64,000 bases of DNA from JAICMB01 sp035295125 (GCA_035295125.1 DATGJP010000018.1:26448-90447), one strand, 5' to 3'. Positions 44,849-53,159 are shown, counted from the first letter of the stretch. Made by a program: numbers and translations. The notes: generated by a model not told the origin, from the sequence alone.

Positions 44849-45061
44849 TTATCCAGCCGCTGACACATCCTTCGGCTTATTCTTGCTCCCCGGCGGACGG
44901 CCGCGTCGCCTGGGTGCGGAGTCCGGGCGTGTCGCCATCCAGCCCGGTGGGCGGCCCCGCCGTTTTCCAAGCCCCTTCGCCAGGCGCTCTAACGTGATGA
45001 TGGCGTCCTCCACCATCCTGCGCTCACTCTTCAATTCGTCCAGCAATTTCGTAATGTCCAT
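44849..45061 (-). CDS. Small AT-hook-like protein, copy 2
   Basis: A 70-residue protein, 53 of 70 identical to the inverted copy at 43961-44173. The N-terminal helix is MDITKLLDELKSERRMVEDA. Both AT-hooks have the canonical core here: RRGRPPGWM (34-42) and RRGRPPGSKNKPK (52-64). The ATG at 45061 has TGTAGAAT 10 bp upstream, as in the other copy. The two hooks and coil suggest a small architectural DNA-binding protein. Sequence divergence of about a quarter says the duplication is not recent. Confidence 0.78.
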   Translation of the reverse strand: MDITKLLDELKSERRMVEDAIITLERLAKGLGKRRGRPPGWMATRPDSAPRRRGRPPGSKNKPKDVSAAG

Positions 45062-45151
45062 AAACAAGAACATTCTACATGCTTCGCGTTTTTAGCGCTC
45101 GCAGCAGCGTAGGAATGAGGGTACGAGGGTCAGCCACCCGGTTACGCCGGG

Positions 45152-45787
45152 TTACCTTCGCCGCGGCGCGCCATGAGCCGCAAGATGGTTTTCGTGAGCT
45201 TCCTGGGCGTGTGATACCTGCGCCTGCGTTGGACCCTGATGCTGCTGGCGACCGAAATTTTCTTCTTCACGCGTCGGCCGCACCGTCGCTCCGCCCTGGC
45301 CATTGAAGGAGTGGTTCGGACCCGTGACGTTGCGAATCACGGTGCGATCTTCATATACGTTGTGTACGTTGTGGACGTCAACATTGGCAATCGCGGTATT
45401 GTGTCGGAAGACCTTTCCGTCCCAGCGCCCGCCAGTGAACCCTGTACCGAAGTAGCCGTTGCCGTAATTGATGCCGCCGTAGAAGCCGACCCTCGGCCCC
45501 CAGTAACCCGCGTGCCAGACATAGTGGCCGGCGTCAAAACCCCAGAATCCCGGTGTCCAGAGCACTCCGGCAGAGGGAGGCAGAACCCATGTTCCGGGAA
45601 CCCAATACCAGCCATAATCGCCGTATTGATAATAGCCGGGAGTCCAGATGTAGCCATCGCCAGGACAGGGCGGTTGGTCAAAAACGGTAATTGGCGGGGG
45701 CGCCAGGTTTACGGAGAAGACGACTCCTGCATAGGCAAACGATCCTAAAAGAGCCGCCATTAACAAAATCCTGAGTGTGGTTCGCAT
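45152..45787 (-). CDS. YXWGXW-repeat secreted protein
   Basis: A 211-residue protein with a signal peptide (LRILLMAALLGSFAYAGVVF). Residues 40-125 are aromatic- and glycine-rich repeats (IWTPGYYQYGDYGWYWVPGT; VLWTPGFWGFDAGHYVWHAG; YWGPRVGFYGGINYGNG) of the YXWGXW type found in acidobacterial and proteobacterial surface proteins. The C-terminus is polar, Gln/His-rich. Function unknown; probably periplasmic or surface located. Confidence 0.83.
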   Translation of the reverse strand: MRTTLRILLMAALLGSFAYAGVVFSVNLAPPPITVFDQPPCPGDGYIWTPGYYQYGDYGWYWVPGTWVLPPSAGVLWTPGFWGFDAGHYVWHAGYWGPRVGFYGGINYGNGYFGTGFTGGRWDGKVFRHNTAIANVDVHNVHNVYEDRTVIRNVTGPNHSFNGQGGATVRPTREEENFGRQQHQGPTQAQVSHAQEAHENHLAAHGAPRRR

Positions 45788-45962
45788 GATGCCTCTCCTG
45801 TAACATCGAAGGATAGCACTCGTGCAAACGGCCGGTCTTTTGCCTTCGGGTCCTGGACACTGTAGAAGGTCGTAGCAGGATTCAGCTTGCCTTTGAATTT
45901 ACCGGGAACGCGCAGGCGAACCCGCCACGCCACCACGCAATCGCGCAACTCCCGGCCACGCC

Positions 45963-47336
45963 TCACTTCCGCACATGGCGCCCCAGCCAGTCGCCCATAA
46001 TCTCGAGCGCTTCCGTCGAGAACGTTTCTTCCAACTCCCCATATTCCCCTGGCGCGCACGTCTTGCAGTGCTGGAACAAGTGATTGAGACCCGGCAGTTC
46101 CACCACCGTCACATCCGGATTCCCACCGCCGGTAAGCGCCGCGACAATCGCCGGAAGATTCTGTTGCGGCGGTACCTGCACATCGCGCGATCCGTTCATC
46201 GCCAGCACCGGCGCCTTCACCTGCCTCAAAATGTCCGCGGGATCCTCGAAGATCAGCGAACGCATCTCGTTTGACGTAACCCTCGCAAATTCGGTCTGCA
46301 ATCCACTGGACGGCTCTGTCCCGTTCTTCGCCTTCCATTCATCGCGCAGTTTCCGAAGGACTGCCTGACCGTCCGGCTCATTCTTCTCTTGCCGCAGAAC
46401 GCCGAAAATGAAATCCTGCACCTCGCGGTTTTGCGCGATCATTTGCTCGCTCGCGCCCTGGCTTCGCATAATCAGTTCCGCCTGCATGTGCAACAGTTGA
46501 TCGCCGGGCACGCCGGTCCCGGCCAGCATGATCACGAAACCTATGTCCGTCGACTGTGACGCCGCAAGCGGTCCTACAATTCCGCCCTCGCTGTGCCCGA
46601 TCACGCCGACCCTCCGCCGGTCGATCTCCTTTCGTGCTTGCAGGAAATGAACTCCCGCAAGGACATCACCCGCCATCTGCCGAAACGTAGCCGCCGTAGA
46701 ATTCCCGGTCGATTCATGCACGCCGCGGTCGTCTACGCGAAGTACCGCGATGCCGTGCCGTGTCAGATAATCGGCGATCACCCAGAACGGCTTGTGCCCC
46801 ATCAACGTCTCGTCGCGATCCTGCGGACCCGAGCCCGTGATGAGCAATGCCGCGGGAAAAGGCCCAGTCCCGCGCGGCAAAGTGAGCGTGCCGGCCAGAG
46901 TCACACCATCGTTCTCGTATTTCACATCGACGGCTTCATAGGGGAACGGCGGCTTCGGATTCTGCGGGCGATTCAGCGCTTCCACCGTCTCGACTCGTCT
47001 GAAGGTCAGCGGCATGTCAGCGCCCTGCGTGAACGTGCCCACGATCTCCGAAGCACCCGGCTGTAACGTGCCGTTGAAAGTGGCTTGCAACGATGGCAAA
47101 TCGAGCATCAGACGGTCTCCTTTGAGTGTGGTGGTCCCGACCGGAATGCCCATGGCGGCCTGGTCGATGCTGTCCAGTTTCGACATCAGCTTACCGCTCG
47201 AATCTTTCGTGACATGGAGCCCAAGGCGGAGTTTGACGCCTCCTACCGCGAGCGTACCTTGCCAATTGCCTTCGATCCCGCTGGTCTGCGCATAGCAGCA
47301 CACCGCGGCACACAACACTGCGAGCAATCTGCCCAT
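45963..47336 (-). CDS. Secreted alpha/beta hydrolase (dienelactone-hydrolase/S9-like)
   Basis: 457 residues from ATG 47336 (the start at 47354 adds six residues before the signal peptide LLAVLCAAVCCYA). Residues 20-115 form a small N-terminal beta domain (GNWQGTLAVGGVKLRLGLHV). The hydrolase domain follows: ALLITGSGPQDRDETLMGHK holds the oxyanion region, GVIGHSEGGIVGPLA the nucleophile Ser, VLAMNGSRDVQVPPQQN the acid and LPGLNHLFQHC the His. The layout is common in Acidobacteriota; esterase or peptidase activity is likely, substrate unknown. Confidence 0.87.
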   Translation of the reverse strand: MGRLLAVLCAAVCCYAQTSGIEGNWQGTLAVGGVKLRLGLHVTKDSSGKLMSKLDSIDQAAMGIPVGTTTLKGDRLMLDLPSLQATFNGTLQPGASEIVGTFTQGADMPLTFRRVETVEALNRPQNPKPPFPYEAVDVKYENDGVTLAGTLTLPRGTGPFPAALLITGSGPQDRDETLMGHKPFWVIADYLTRHGIAVLRVDDRGVHESTGNSTAATFRQMAGDVLAGVHFLQARKEIDRRRVGVIGHSEGGIVGPLAASQSTDIGFVIMLAGTGVPGDQLLHMQAELIMRSQGASEQMIAQNREVQDFIFGVLRQEKNEPDGQAVLRKLRDEWKAKNGTEPSSGLQTEFARVTSNEMRSLIFEDPADILRQVKAPVLAMNGSRDVQVPPQQNLPAIVAALTGGGNPDVTVVELPGLNHLFQHCKTCAPGEYGELEETFSTEALEIMGDWLGRHVRK

Positions 47337-47630
47337 GATCGGATTCTCCGGCATGCTGCTATTGCTGTCTAGTTATAGGCTTCCTCACGGCTGACTGCTC
47401 TCTTCCGTCCCGCGCACTACTTGTTATGAACGACTAAGTCTTCTGTCCAGCACGGGCGTCTCGCTCCGGAAAACGCAGAAAGACACACCGTCATTGCTGA
47501 ACGCAAGTGTGCTAATCTACGCCTCGGAATTCGCCGCTGACTAAGAACGCCATCCGCTAATCATCTCCACGTCAGGCTGCCGGCCTGTCGCGCGTCATTT
47601 GTGTCCTCATGAACGTGAAATGGAGATAAA

Positions 47631-48386
47631 ATGCAAAACCATTGGTATAAGGATTTCTTTAACGGAGTCGCGCTCGACATGTGGCGCAACGCCGTAACTC
47701 CGGAAATGACGGAAAAAGACGTTGATTTTCTGGCGGAAACGCTTGCTCTTTCCCATGGCGCCCGCGTTCTGGACGTGCCCTGCGGGAATGGCAGGCACTC
47801 TCTAGCGCTCGCGAAGCGAGGGTTTCAGACGACCGGCGTCGATCTGTCTGCTGAATTCATCGAAGAAGCGCGAGCCAGGGCCGCTGTAGAGACTACACAA
47901 GCTCACTTCGCTTGCACGGATATGCGCACTCTTTCCCAGGGAGAGCCGTTCGACGGAGCCTATTGCTTCGGAAACAGCTTCGCGTACTTCGATCACGAGG
48001 GAAATCGCGCATTCCTCGAGTCGGTGGCTCAATCCCTGAAGCCACGAGCGCGTTTCATACTCGAAACTGGTCTCGCCGCCGAATCCATTCTTCCGAACTT
48101 CGTGGAACGCTCCTGGATGGACGTCCGCGATCTGCTGTTTCTGAGCTCCCGCCGCTATAACGCCTCCGAAAGCTGCATCGACCTGGAGTACACGTTCATT
48201 CGGGATGGTATCCGCGAAATGCGTCCCGCCAGGTACTGGGTTTACACCGTCGCCGAGATTCGCCGCCTCCTGCAGGATGTCGGGCTGGAGACGTTGTCCC
48301 TATACGGAGCCCTTGACAAGACCGCTTACCGTCTCGGTTCACCGCGTTTACTGCTTGTGGCTCAACGAACTACGCATAGCAAGTAA
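47631..48386 (+). CDS. Class I SAM-dependent methyltransferase
   Basis: A 251-residue cytoplasmic protein. Motif I is VLDVPCGNGRHSLALAKRGF, the acidic residue after strand 2 is D in TTGVDLSAEFI, and motif post-I CTDMRTL and FDGAYCFGNSFAYF complete the Rossmann SAM site. The substrate is unknown. A good purine-rich site (tggagata) precedes the ATG. It is monocistronic; a hairpin follows 12 bp after the stop. Confidence 0.88.
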   Translation: MQNHWYKDFFNGVALDMWRNAVTPEMTEKDVDFLAETLALSHGARVLDVPCGNGRHSLALAKRGFQTTGVDLSAEFIEEARARAAVETTQAHFACTDMRTLSQGEPFDGAYCFGNSFAYFDHEGNRAFLESVAQSLKPRARFILETGLAAESILPNFVERSWMDVRDLLFLSSRRYNASESCIDLEYTFIRDGIREMRPARYWVYTVAEIRRLLQDVGLETLSLYGALDKTAYRLGSPRLLLVAQRTTHSK

Positions 48387-48398
48387 GTTAGCCATTTG

Positions 48399-48420
48399 CC
48401 TCACCCAATTTCGGGTGAGG
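48399..48420 (+). terminator. Hairpin after the methyltransferase gene
   Basis: CCTCACCC (48399-48406) and GGGTGAGG (48413-48420) form a perfect 8-bp stem with a 6-nt loop, 12 bp after the stop. There is no T-run downstream, so termination may be weak or factor-aided. Confidence 0.45.
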
Positions 48421-48430
48421 TAGCGCGAAT

Positions 48431-48551
48431 CGCGCCCATCTGGTACTACTGTCGGGATCTAAGTACCTGATGGGCGTGTACTTCCTCCCATGGACCTACG
48501 GTTGCGCTCCCGTCGGGAGGGAGGCCCCGTACTCATATCATCCTCCCGACG
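48431..48551 (+). other. Highly structured segment upstream of the multihaem cytochrome
   Basis: 48431-48446 pairs with 48463-48478 in a 16-bp stem with one mismatch and one wobble (core CGCCCATC/GATGGGCG). Beyond it, CTCCCG (48507-48512) can pair with CGGGAG (48514-48519), while CGTCGGGAGG (48511-48520) can instead pair perfectly with CCTCCCGACG (48542-48551). The two pairings exclude each other, as in switch-like leaders. It lies 150-270 bp before the cytochrome start. The ligand, if any, is unknown. Confidence 0.4.
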
Positions 48552-48702
48552 CACTAGGTGTAAGTTTTTACTGCCGTTCTGCACCAGCACAGCGACCGGC
48601 AGCAACAATTCGATGCCTTAGGGCAAAGCGTGCAACCAGGACGCGAAAACCGTCGCGTTCGCGCGTCCCGGCCCGATCCCCATATCTAGGAATGAGCAAT
48701 CA

Positions 48703-50523
48703 ATGCTTATGCGTTTCAGAACGTTTCGTTTAGCCCCAAGAACGCTGACTTGCCTGATTGCCGTGCTTCTCGTTGTCGTGGCTGCCGCCACGGCATTCGC
48801 GCAGACGACACTTCAGGCCCAACTCTCCCTGCGTGCTATGACGCGGGATGATCTCGCCGCCTACGGCCTTCCGTCGACGACGGAACTAACGGCCGGTCTG
48901 ACCACCGTTGGTGTTGGCCAGCCCGCCCATATCGAGGCCATGGTTGCCAAAGCGGTACCAGCGTCCGATATTACAGGTGTCACTTGGTCTATCACCAAGC
49001 AGCCGGCCGGCTCGTCGGCGCAGCTCGGCGATAGTCCACTTCCAGCCGCGGCCCTCACCTACGAACCATCCGACAACGTGGCTTGGCAGGTTGCCGATCG
49101 CAAACTGCTGCGGCCGGACGTGGCCGGCCAGTACACGGTGTCGGCGACCATCACAACCGGATCCAATGGCACCACTACGGTCACGGTAAATATCACCGCC
49201 GCCAATTATGTCGGAATCAGCGCCTGCAAAGCTTGCCACAGCGGCGCGGTAGGGCCCGACATGGCGACCTCCTGGGCGAAAACCCTTCACGCCGAGATCT
49301 TCAAAGACAACATTAACGGCGCGGATGGCACCACCTACGCCAGCTCCTGCTGGGGTTGCCACACGGTTGGCTACGACACTGCCACCACGGCTGCCAATGG
49401 CGGCTTCGACAAAATCATGACGCAGTTGAATTGGACGCCGCCTGCCGTCATGCAGCCCGGCAACTGGGACGCCATGCCCGACGCCCTGAAGAATGTGGCC
49501 AACATCCAATGCGAGAATTGTCACGGCCCCGGCAGCCAGCATGTCTCTGGCGGCGGCAACACCAGCATGATCTCCGTCAGCCTGACATCGGGCGCCTGTG
49601 CTCAATGTCACGCTGCCGCGACACATCACGTCAAGAGTGGCGAGTGGGTGAATTCGCTCCATGCCGTAACCACCACGGATCCTACCGGAGCCGGACGCGA
49701 AGGCTGCGTAGGCTGCCATACGGGCGGTGGTTTTATCACTCGGATTAAGGGCGGCACGATCACCGATACGTCCTACTCGACCATCTCCTGCCAGGCTTGC
49801 CATGAACCTCATGGCCAGACGGTTCCCGACGGCGCGGCGCATCAGATCCGCACGCTCGCGAACGTTACACTGGCCGATGGCACAGTCGTGTCGAACGGTG
49901 GTGAGGGAACGCTTTGCATGAATTGCCACCAGAGCCGTCAAAATGCCAGCGTTTATGCCGCAACGGCGGCAGCAAGCGCCCACTTCGGTCCGCACGACGG
50001 CCCACAGGGCGACATGATTGCGGGCGCCAATGGCTTCACCTATGGCAAATTCATCCCGAGTTCCGCCCATGGCGACATGGTCAAGGACTCCTGCGTGAAT
50101 TGCCACATGCAAACCGTGGCCGCTACCGATCCGGCTCTCACGCACGTCGGTGGACATACCTTCAAACCAAGCTGGGTTGATGCGAACGGCAATAAGCAGG
50201 ACCTCGTCGCCGCTTGCCAAACCTGCCACGGCCCCGACATCACATCCTTCGACTTCCAGTTGATGGACTACAACGATGACGGTGTCATCGAGGGTGTACA
50301 GACGGAAGTTCAGCACCTCCTCGATCAGTTATCCGCCATGCTTCCGCCTGTCGGAGATCCAAAGACGTCTTTGACGATCGATTCCACCTGGACGAGACCC
50401 CAATTGGAAGCCGCTTATAACTGGCAGTTCGTCAACAACGATGGCAGTAAGGGCATTCACAATACTGCGTATGCGGTTGGGCTCCTCAAGGCCTCCATCG
50501 CAGACCTCTCTAAACAACAGTAA
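48703..50523 (+). CDS. Nine-haem c-type cytochrome, secreted
   Basis: A 606-residue protein with an N-terminal signal peptide (LTCLIAVLLVVVAAATAFAQ). After an N-terminal beta-rich, Ig-like region (residues 30-160, VGQPAHIEAMVAKAVPASDI) come nine CxxCH haem-attachment motifs: CKACH, CWGCH, CENCH, CAQCH, CVGCH, CQACH, CMNCH, CVNCH and CQTCH. Distal His residues such as in HVSGGGN and GAAHQIR may be ligands. It likely carries electrons in the periplasm or on the cell surface; related multihaem proteins act in nitrite, sulfur or extracellular electron transfer, but I cannot choose. No other respiratory genes are adjacent. Confidence 0.9.
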   Translation: MLMRFRTFRLAPRTLTCLIAVLLVVVAAATAFAQTTLQAQLSLRAMTRDDLAAYGLPSTTELTAGLTTVGVGQPAHIEAMVAKAVPASDITGVTWSITKQPAGSSAQLGDSPLPAAALTYEPSDNVAWQVADRKLLRPDVAGQYTVSATITTGSNGTTTVTVNITAANYVGISACKACHSGAVGPDMATSWAKTLHAEIFKDNINGADGTTYASSCWGCHTVGYDTATTAANGGFDKIMTQLNWTPPAVMQPGNWDAMPDALKNVANIQCENCHGPGSQHVSGGGNTSMISVSLTSGACAQCHAAATHHVKSGEWVNSLHAVTTTDPTGAGREGCVGCHTGGGFITRIKGGTITDTSYSTISCQACHEPHGQTVPDGAAHQIRTLANVTLADGTVVSNGGEGTLCMNCHQSRQNASVYAATAAASAHFGPHDGPQGDMIAGANGFTYGKFIPSSAHGDMVKDSCVNCHMQTVAATDPALTHVGGHTFKPSWVDANGNKQDLVAACQTCHGPDITSFDFQLMDYNDDGVIEGVQTEVQHLLDQLSAMLPPVGDPKTSLTIDSTWTRPQLEAAYNWQFVNNDGSKGIHNTAYAVGLLKASIADLSKQQ

Positions 50524-50545
50524 TAGAAGGCCTTAACCAGTCGTC

Positions 50546-50589
50546 GATTATGCCGCCCGGGTTCCCATCCGGACGGCATAATCATTTTT
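50546..50589 (+). terminator. Intrinsic terminator after the cytochrome gene
   Basis: GATTATGCCG (50546-50555) and CGGCATAATC (50574-50583) form a perfect 10-bp stem with a partly paired loop, followed by TTTTT at 50585-50589. This is a good rho-independent terminator, 22 bp after the stop. Confidence 0.85.
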
Positions 50590-50604
50590 AATGTCCGCAT
50601 ACTC

Positions 50605-50633
50605 TTGCATTTACAAAACTGCTAGTGTAATCT
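50605..50633 (+). promoter_or_regulatory. Promoter of the ilv operon
   Basis: TTGCAT (50605-50610), a 17-bp spacer, then TAATCT (50628-50633) make a sigma-70-type promoter. Transcription would start near 50640, only a few bases before the leader-peptide ATG at 50644, so the leader message may be leaderless. Confidence 0.65.
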
Positions 50634-50643
50634 GAACCTACGA

Positions 50644-50778
50644 ATGATCTCTCTGGAGGGGACAAGGCGATTTGGCAATACCCTACCGGGTAATACCTCC
50701 CTTGTCCTCCCACTTGATCGGGTTCTTCGACTTATCCCCATTATTATTATTCAGGTAGCCGTACCCGGCCCCGCCTGA
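50644..50778 (+). CDS. ilv operon leader peptide (attenuation)
   Basis: A 44-codon frame directly before the terminator in front of ilvB. Its second half is packed with branched-chain codons: SLVLPLDRVLRL, then four consecutive ATT (Ile) codons in PIIIIQVAVPG, then TGA at 50776. E. coli ilv leader peptides have the same character, and ATT is unusual in this GC-rich DNA. No ribosome-binding site precedes the ATG, but it lies within a few bases of the expected transcript start. A second frame, TTG at 50672 to the stop at 50758 behind GGAGGGG, encodes 28 residues and reads the same repeat as three TTA (Leu) codons. One of them, or both, could be the sensor. Confidence 0.68.
   Translation: MISLEGTRRFGNTLPGNTSLVLPLDRVLRLIPIIIIQVAVPGPA
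50655..50710 (+). promoter_or_regulatory. Leader hairpin (1:2-type) of the ilv attenuator
   Basis: GGACAAGG (50660-50667) pairs perfectly with CCTTGTCC (50700-50707), and GGA (50655-50657) with TCC (50708-50710) around a 2-nt bulge. The stem hides the GGAGGGG ribosome-binding sequence and spans the first part of the leader peptide, as the pause hairpin does in known attenuators. Confidence 0.5.
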
Positions 50779-50803
50779 AGGGGACTTGGAATCAACGATT
50801 TCG

Positions 50804-50851
50804 AGGCCATCGGCGGGGTTCACAGACCCTCCCGATGGCCTTTTGATTTTT
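50804..50851 (+). terminator. Attenuator terminator in front of ilvB
   Basis: AGGCCATCGG (50804-50813) and CCGATGGCCT (50832-50841) form a perfect 10-bp stem with further GGG/CCC pairing inside, followed by TTTTGATTTTT (841-851 of the 50 kb line). It ends 9 bp before the ilvB start, so it must be read through for expression. The ilvB ribosome-binding site (aggaagg) lies just after it. Confidence 0.82.
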
Positions 50852-50860
50852 AGGAAGGAA

Positions 50861-52609
50861 ATGTCGCAAGCTACTCACGAATCGAAGCTCATGAGCGGGG
50901 CTCAAATCCTGCTGGAATGCCTGGTCCGCGAAAAGGTGGACTGCATCTTTGGATATCCGGGTGGCGTCACCCTCCCTCTGTATGACGCCATGTATGATCA
51001 CCATATCCGGCACGTACTGGTACGGCACGAGCAGAATGCCGCTTTCGCGGCCGAAGGGTATGTCCGATCCACGGGTAAAACCGGCGTTTGCTGTGCAACC
51101 TCAGGACCCGGCGCCACGAATCTCGTGACAGGTCTGGTCGACGCCATGATGGATTCCATTCCCATCGTCGCGCTCACCGGCCAGGTCCCTACGAAGTTGA
51201 TCGGCAGCGACGCGTTTCAGGAGGCCGACACTTTCGGCATCACCCGTTCGTGCACCAAGCATAATTTCCTGGTGAAGAACATTGCCGACCTGCCCCAGAT
51301 CGTCCACGAGGCTTTCTACATCGCGGCGAGCGGACGCCCCGGCCCGGTTCTGGTCGACATTCCCAAGGACGTTTTCCAGGGCCAGCACCACTACACGCCG
51401 GTTTCGAGCGTCCATTTGCCGGGCTACAAGGTCTACACCGAGGGCCATGCCGGTCAGATCCGCCGCGCCGCGCAGATGATGTGGGAAGCTGAGCGGCCGT
51501 TTGTGTACGCAGGCGGAGGCATCATCGCCGCAAACGCCGCCGCCGAACTTCGCGAGCTCGTCGAGACCCTCGACGTTCCCGCCGTCAACACGCTGATGGG
51601 CCTGGGAGCATTGCCTTCCACGCACCCGAATTTCATAAGCATGCCGGGAATGCACGGCAGCTACGCGGCGAATATGGGCATGACCAACGCCGACCTGTTG
51701 ATCGCTTTAGGCGTACGCTTCGACGACCGCGTTACGGGGCGTCTAGCTTCCTTCGCTCCGCACGCCAAAGTGATCCACATCGACATCGATCCCTCGGAAA
51801 TCGGCAAGAACCGCGCGGCCGATCTGCCGATAGTTGGCGACGTCAAGCGCGTCCTCAGCAAGCTCACCAAGAACCTCAAAGAGCTCCAGCCCACTCTGGA
51901 GCCCCTGAAAGCGGCTGCGCGCGCCGCCTGGTGGAAGCAGGTTCGCGGGTGGAAGGAGGAGCATCCTCTCGTCCCCGAACTCTCCGACACCGAGATCAAG
52001 CCGCAGCATGTAATGGTGGAGATCGACCGGCTCTCGGGCGGTCAGGCCATTGTCACTTCCGACGTCGGCCAGCACCAGATGTGGGCCGCGCAGTTCATTC
52101 GCTTCAACGAGCCGCGCCTGTGGCTGAATTCCGGCGGACTCGGATCGATGGGCTTCGGCCTCCCCGCCGCGATTGGCGCACAGTTCGCCCGCCCCGACAA
52201 GCTGGTGTTCTCCATCGTAGGCGACGGCGGATTTCAGATGTCCGTACCCGAACTCTCCACCATCGCCGAGCACGCCCTGCCGATCAAAATTGTCATTGTC
52301 AACAACGGCTATCTCGGGATGGTTCGCCAGTGGCAGACGTTGTTCTACAACAACCGGCTCTGCTCGGTGGAACTAAATGGATTCCCGGACGCCGAGAAGC
52401 TTGCGGCCGCGTACGGTTTCCGAGGCCGCACCATCGAGCGCCCCAGCGAACTGCGTTCCGCGCTCGATGAAGCGGTGCGCGAGCCGGGGCCGTACCTGCT
52501 CAACGTTCGGGTATCGCCTTACGAGAACGTGTATCCGATGGTGCCCGCGGGCGCCGCTATCAACGAAATGGTCCTGGGACCAGTCCGGAGTGAACCATGC
52601 TTCAAATGA
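50861..52609 (+). CDS. ilvB: Acetolactate synthase, catalytic subunit
   Basis: 582 residues from ATG 50861, preceded by aggaaggaa; the in-frame TTG at 50786 lies before the attenuator terminator and is rejected. The ThDP-dependent fold is complete: GYPGGVTLPLYDAMYD, the catalytic Glu in RHEQNAAFAAEGYVR, the FAD-type middle domain (GGGIIAANAA; MPGMHGSYAANMGM) and the ThDP/Mg site GDGGFQMSVPEL ... NNGYLGMVRQWQ. It condenses two pyruvates to acetolactate (valine, leucine) or pyruvate with 2-oxobutyrate (isoleucine). First gene of ilvB-ilvN-ilvC-cimA; its end overlaps ilvN by 13 bp. Confidence 0.95.
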   Translation: MSQATHESKLMSGAQILLECLVREKVDCIFGYPGGVTLPLYDAMYDHHIRHVLVRHEQNAAFAAEGYVRSTGKTGVCCATSGPGATNLVTGLVDAMMDSIPIVALTGQVPTKLIGSDAFQEADTFGITRSCTKHNFLVKNIADLPQIVHEAFYIAASGRPGPVLVDIPKDVFQGQHHYTPVSSVHLPGYKVYTEGHAGQIRRAAQMMWEAERPFVYAGGGIIAANAAAELRELVETLDVPAVNTLMGLGALPSTHPNFISMPGMHGSYAANMGMTNADLLIALGVRFDDRVTGRLASFAPHAKVIHIDIDPSEIGKNRAADLPIVGDVKRVLSKLTKNLKELQPTLEPLKAAARAAWWKQVRGWKEEHPLVPELSDTEIKPQHVMVEIDRLSGGQAIVTSDVGQHQMWAAQFIRFNEPRLWLNSGGLGSMGFGLPAAIGAQFARPDKLVFSIVGDGGFQMSVPELSTIAEHALPIKIVIVNNGYLGMVRQWQTLFYNNRLCSVELNGFPDAEKLAAAYGFRGRTIERPSELRSALDEAVREPGPYLLNVRVSPYENVYPMVPAGAAINEMVLGPVRSEPCFK

Positions 52610-53142
52610 TTTCCCTGTTAGTTGAAAACAAGCCCGGCGCCCTGATGCGCATCACCGGCGTTCTGAGCGCCCGCGGCTATAACATTGAAAGCCTGACTGT
52701 CGCGCGCACGCTCGACCCGACGCTCTCCCGCATGAGCATCGTGGTCGACGTCGACCAGAACCAGCGTGCCCAGGTGATCAAGCAGATGAACAAGCTGATC
52801 AATGTTCTGCAGGCCACCGATCTGAGCGAAGCCCCGGCGGTCCGCCGCGAGATGGTGTTATTGCGGGTCCGCGCAGCCATGCAGAACCGTGCCGCGATTC
52901 TGAAAGAGGCGGAAATTTTCGGGGCGCGTGTCGTGGATTCGTCCACCGAAGGTTTTGCGCTCGAAGCCACGGGCGAGGCCGAGAAGCTGGACGAATTCAT
53001 CGACGTGATGCGCAGTTACGGCGACATCGACGTCACCAGGTCTGGCACCGTCGCCGTGTCGCTCGAAGCGAAGAAGTTGCGGTTATCGCCGCCGGTCCAT
53101 CGCGGTGCGCCCGAGCTGGCCGAGGCCGCGAAGGCTCAATAG
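52597..53142 (+). CDS. ilvN: Acetolactate synthase, regulatory subunit
   Basis: A 181-residue protein, usual length for the long form. Residues 2-75 are the ACT domain (SLLVENKPGALMRITGVLSA; RGYNIESLTVARTLDP), binding valine for feedback inhibition; the C-terminal domain (RREMVLLRVRAA; FEA-like GEAEKLDEFIDVMRSYG) is also intact. It overlaps the ilvB 3' end and pairs with it in the holoenzyme. Start ATG at 52597 lies inside ilvB; the ACT domain begins right after it. Confidence 0.94.
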   Translation: MLQMISLLVENKPGALMRITGVLSARGYNIESLTVARTLDPTLSRMSIVVDVDQNQRAQVIKQMNKLINVLQATDLSEAPAVRREMVLLRVRAAMQNRAAILKEAEIFGARVVDSSTEGFALEATGEAEKLDEFIDVMRSYGDIDVTRSGTVAVSLEAKKLRLSPPVHRGAPELAEAAKAQ

Positions 53143-53159
53143 TCCTGGAGTTTATCAAA

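Noticed and set aside
45788..45962. Open frame on the minus strand reading LNPATTFYSVQDPKAKDRPF
   Set aside because: No start codon fits without running through the hydrolase gene, and I recognise no family. It may be a gene remnant, but this cannot be supported.
48600..48690. GEMM (cyclic-dinucleotide) riboswitch before the multihaem cytochrome, suggested by AGGGCAAAGC and GGACGCGAAAACC
   Set aside because: The two conserved-looking pieces are too close together and the required stem with a GNRA loop between them is absent.
50786..50860. Upstream TTG start of ilvB
   Set aside because: The added 25 codons span the attenuator terminator; the ATG at 50861 has a proper ribosome-binding site and fits the family start.
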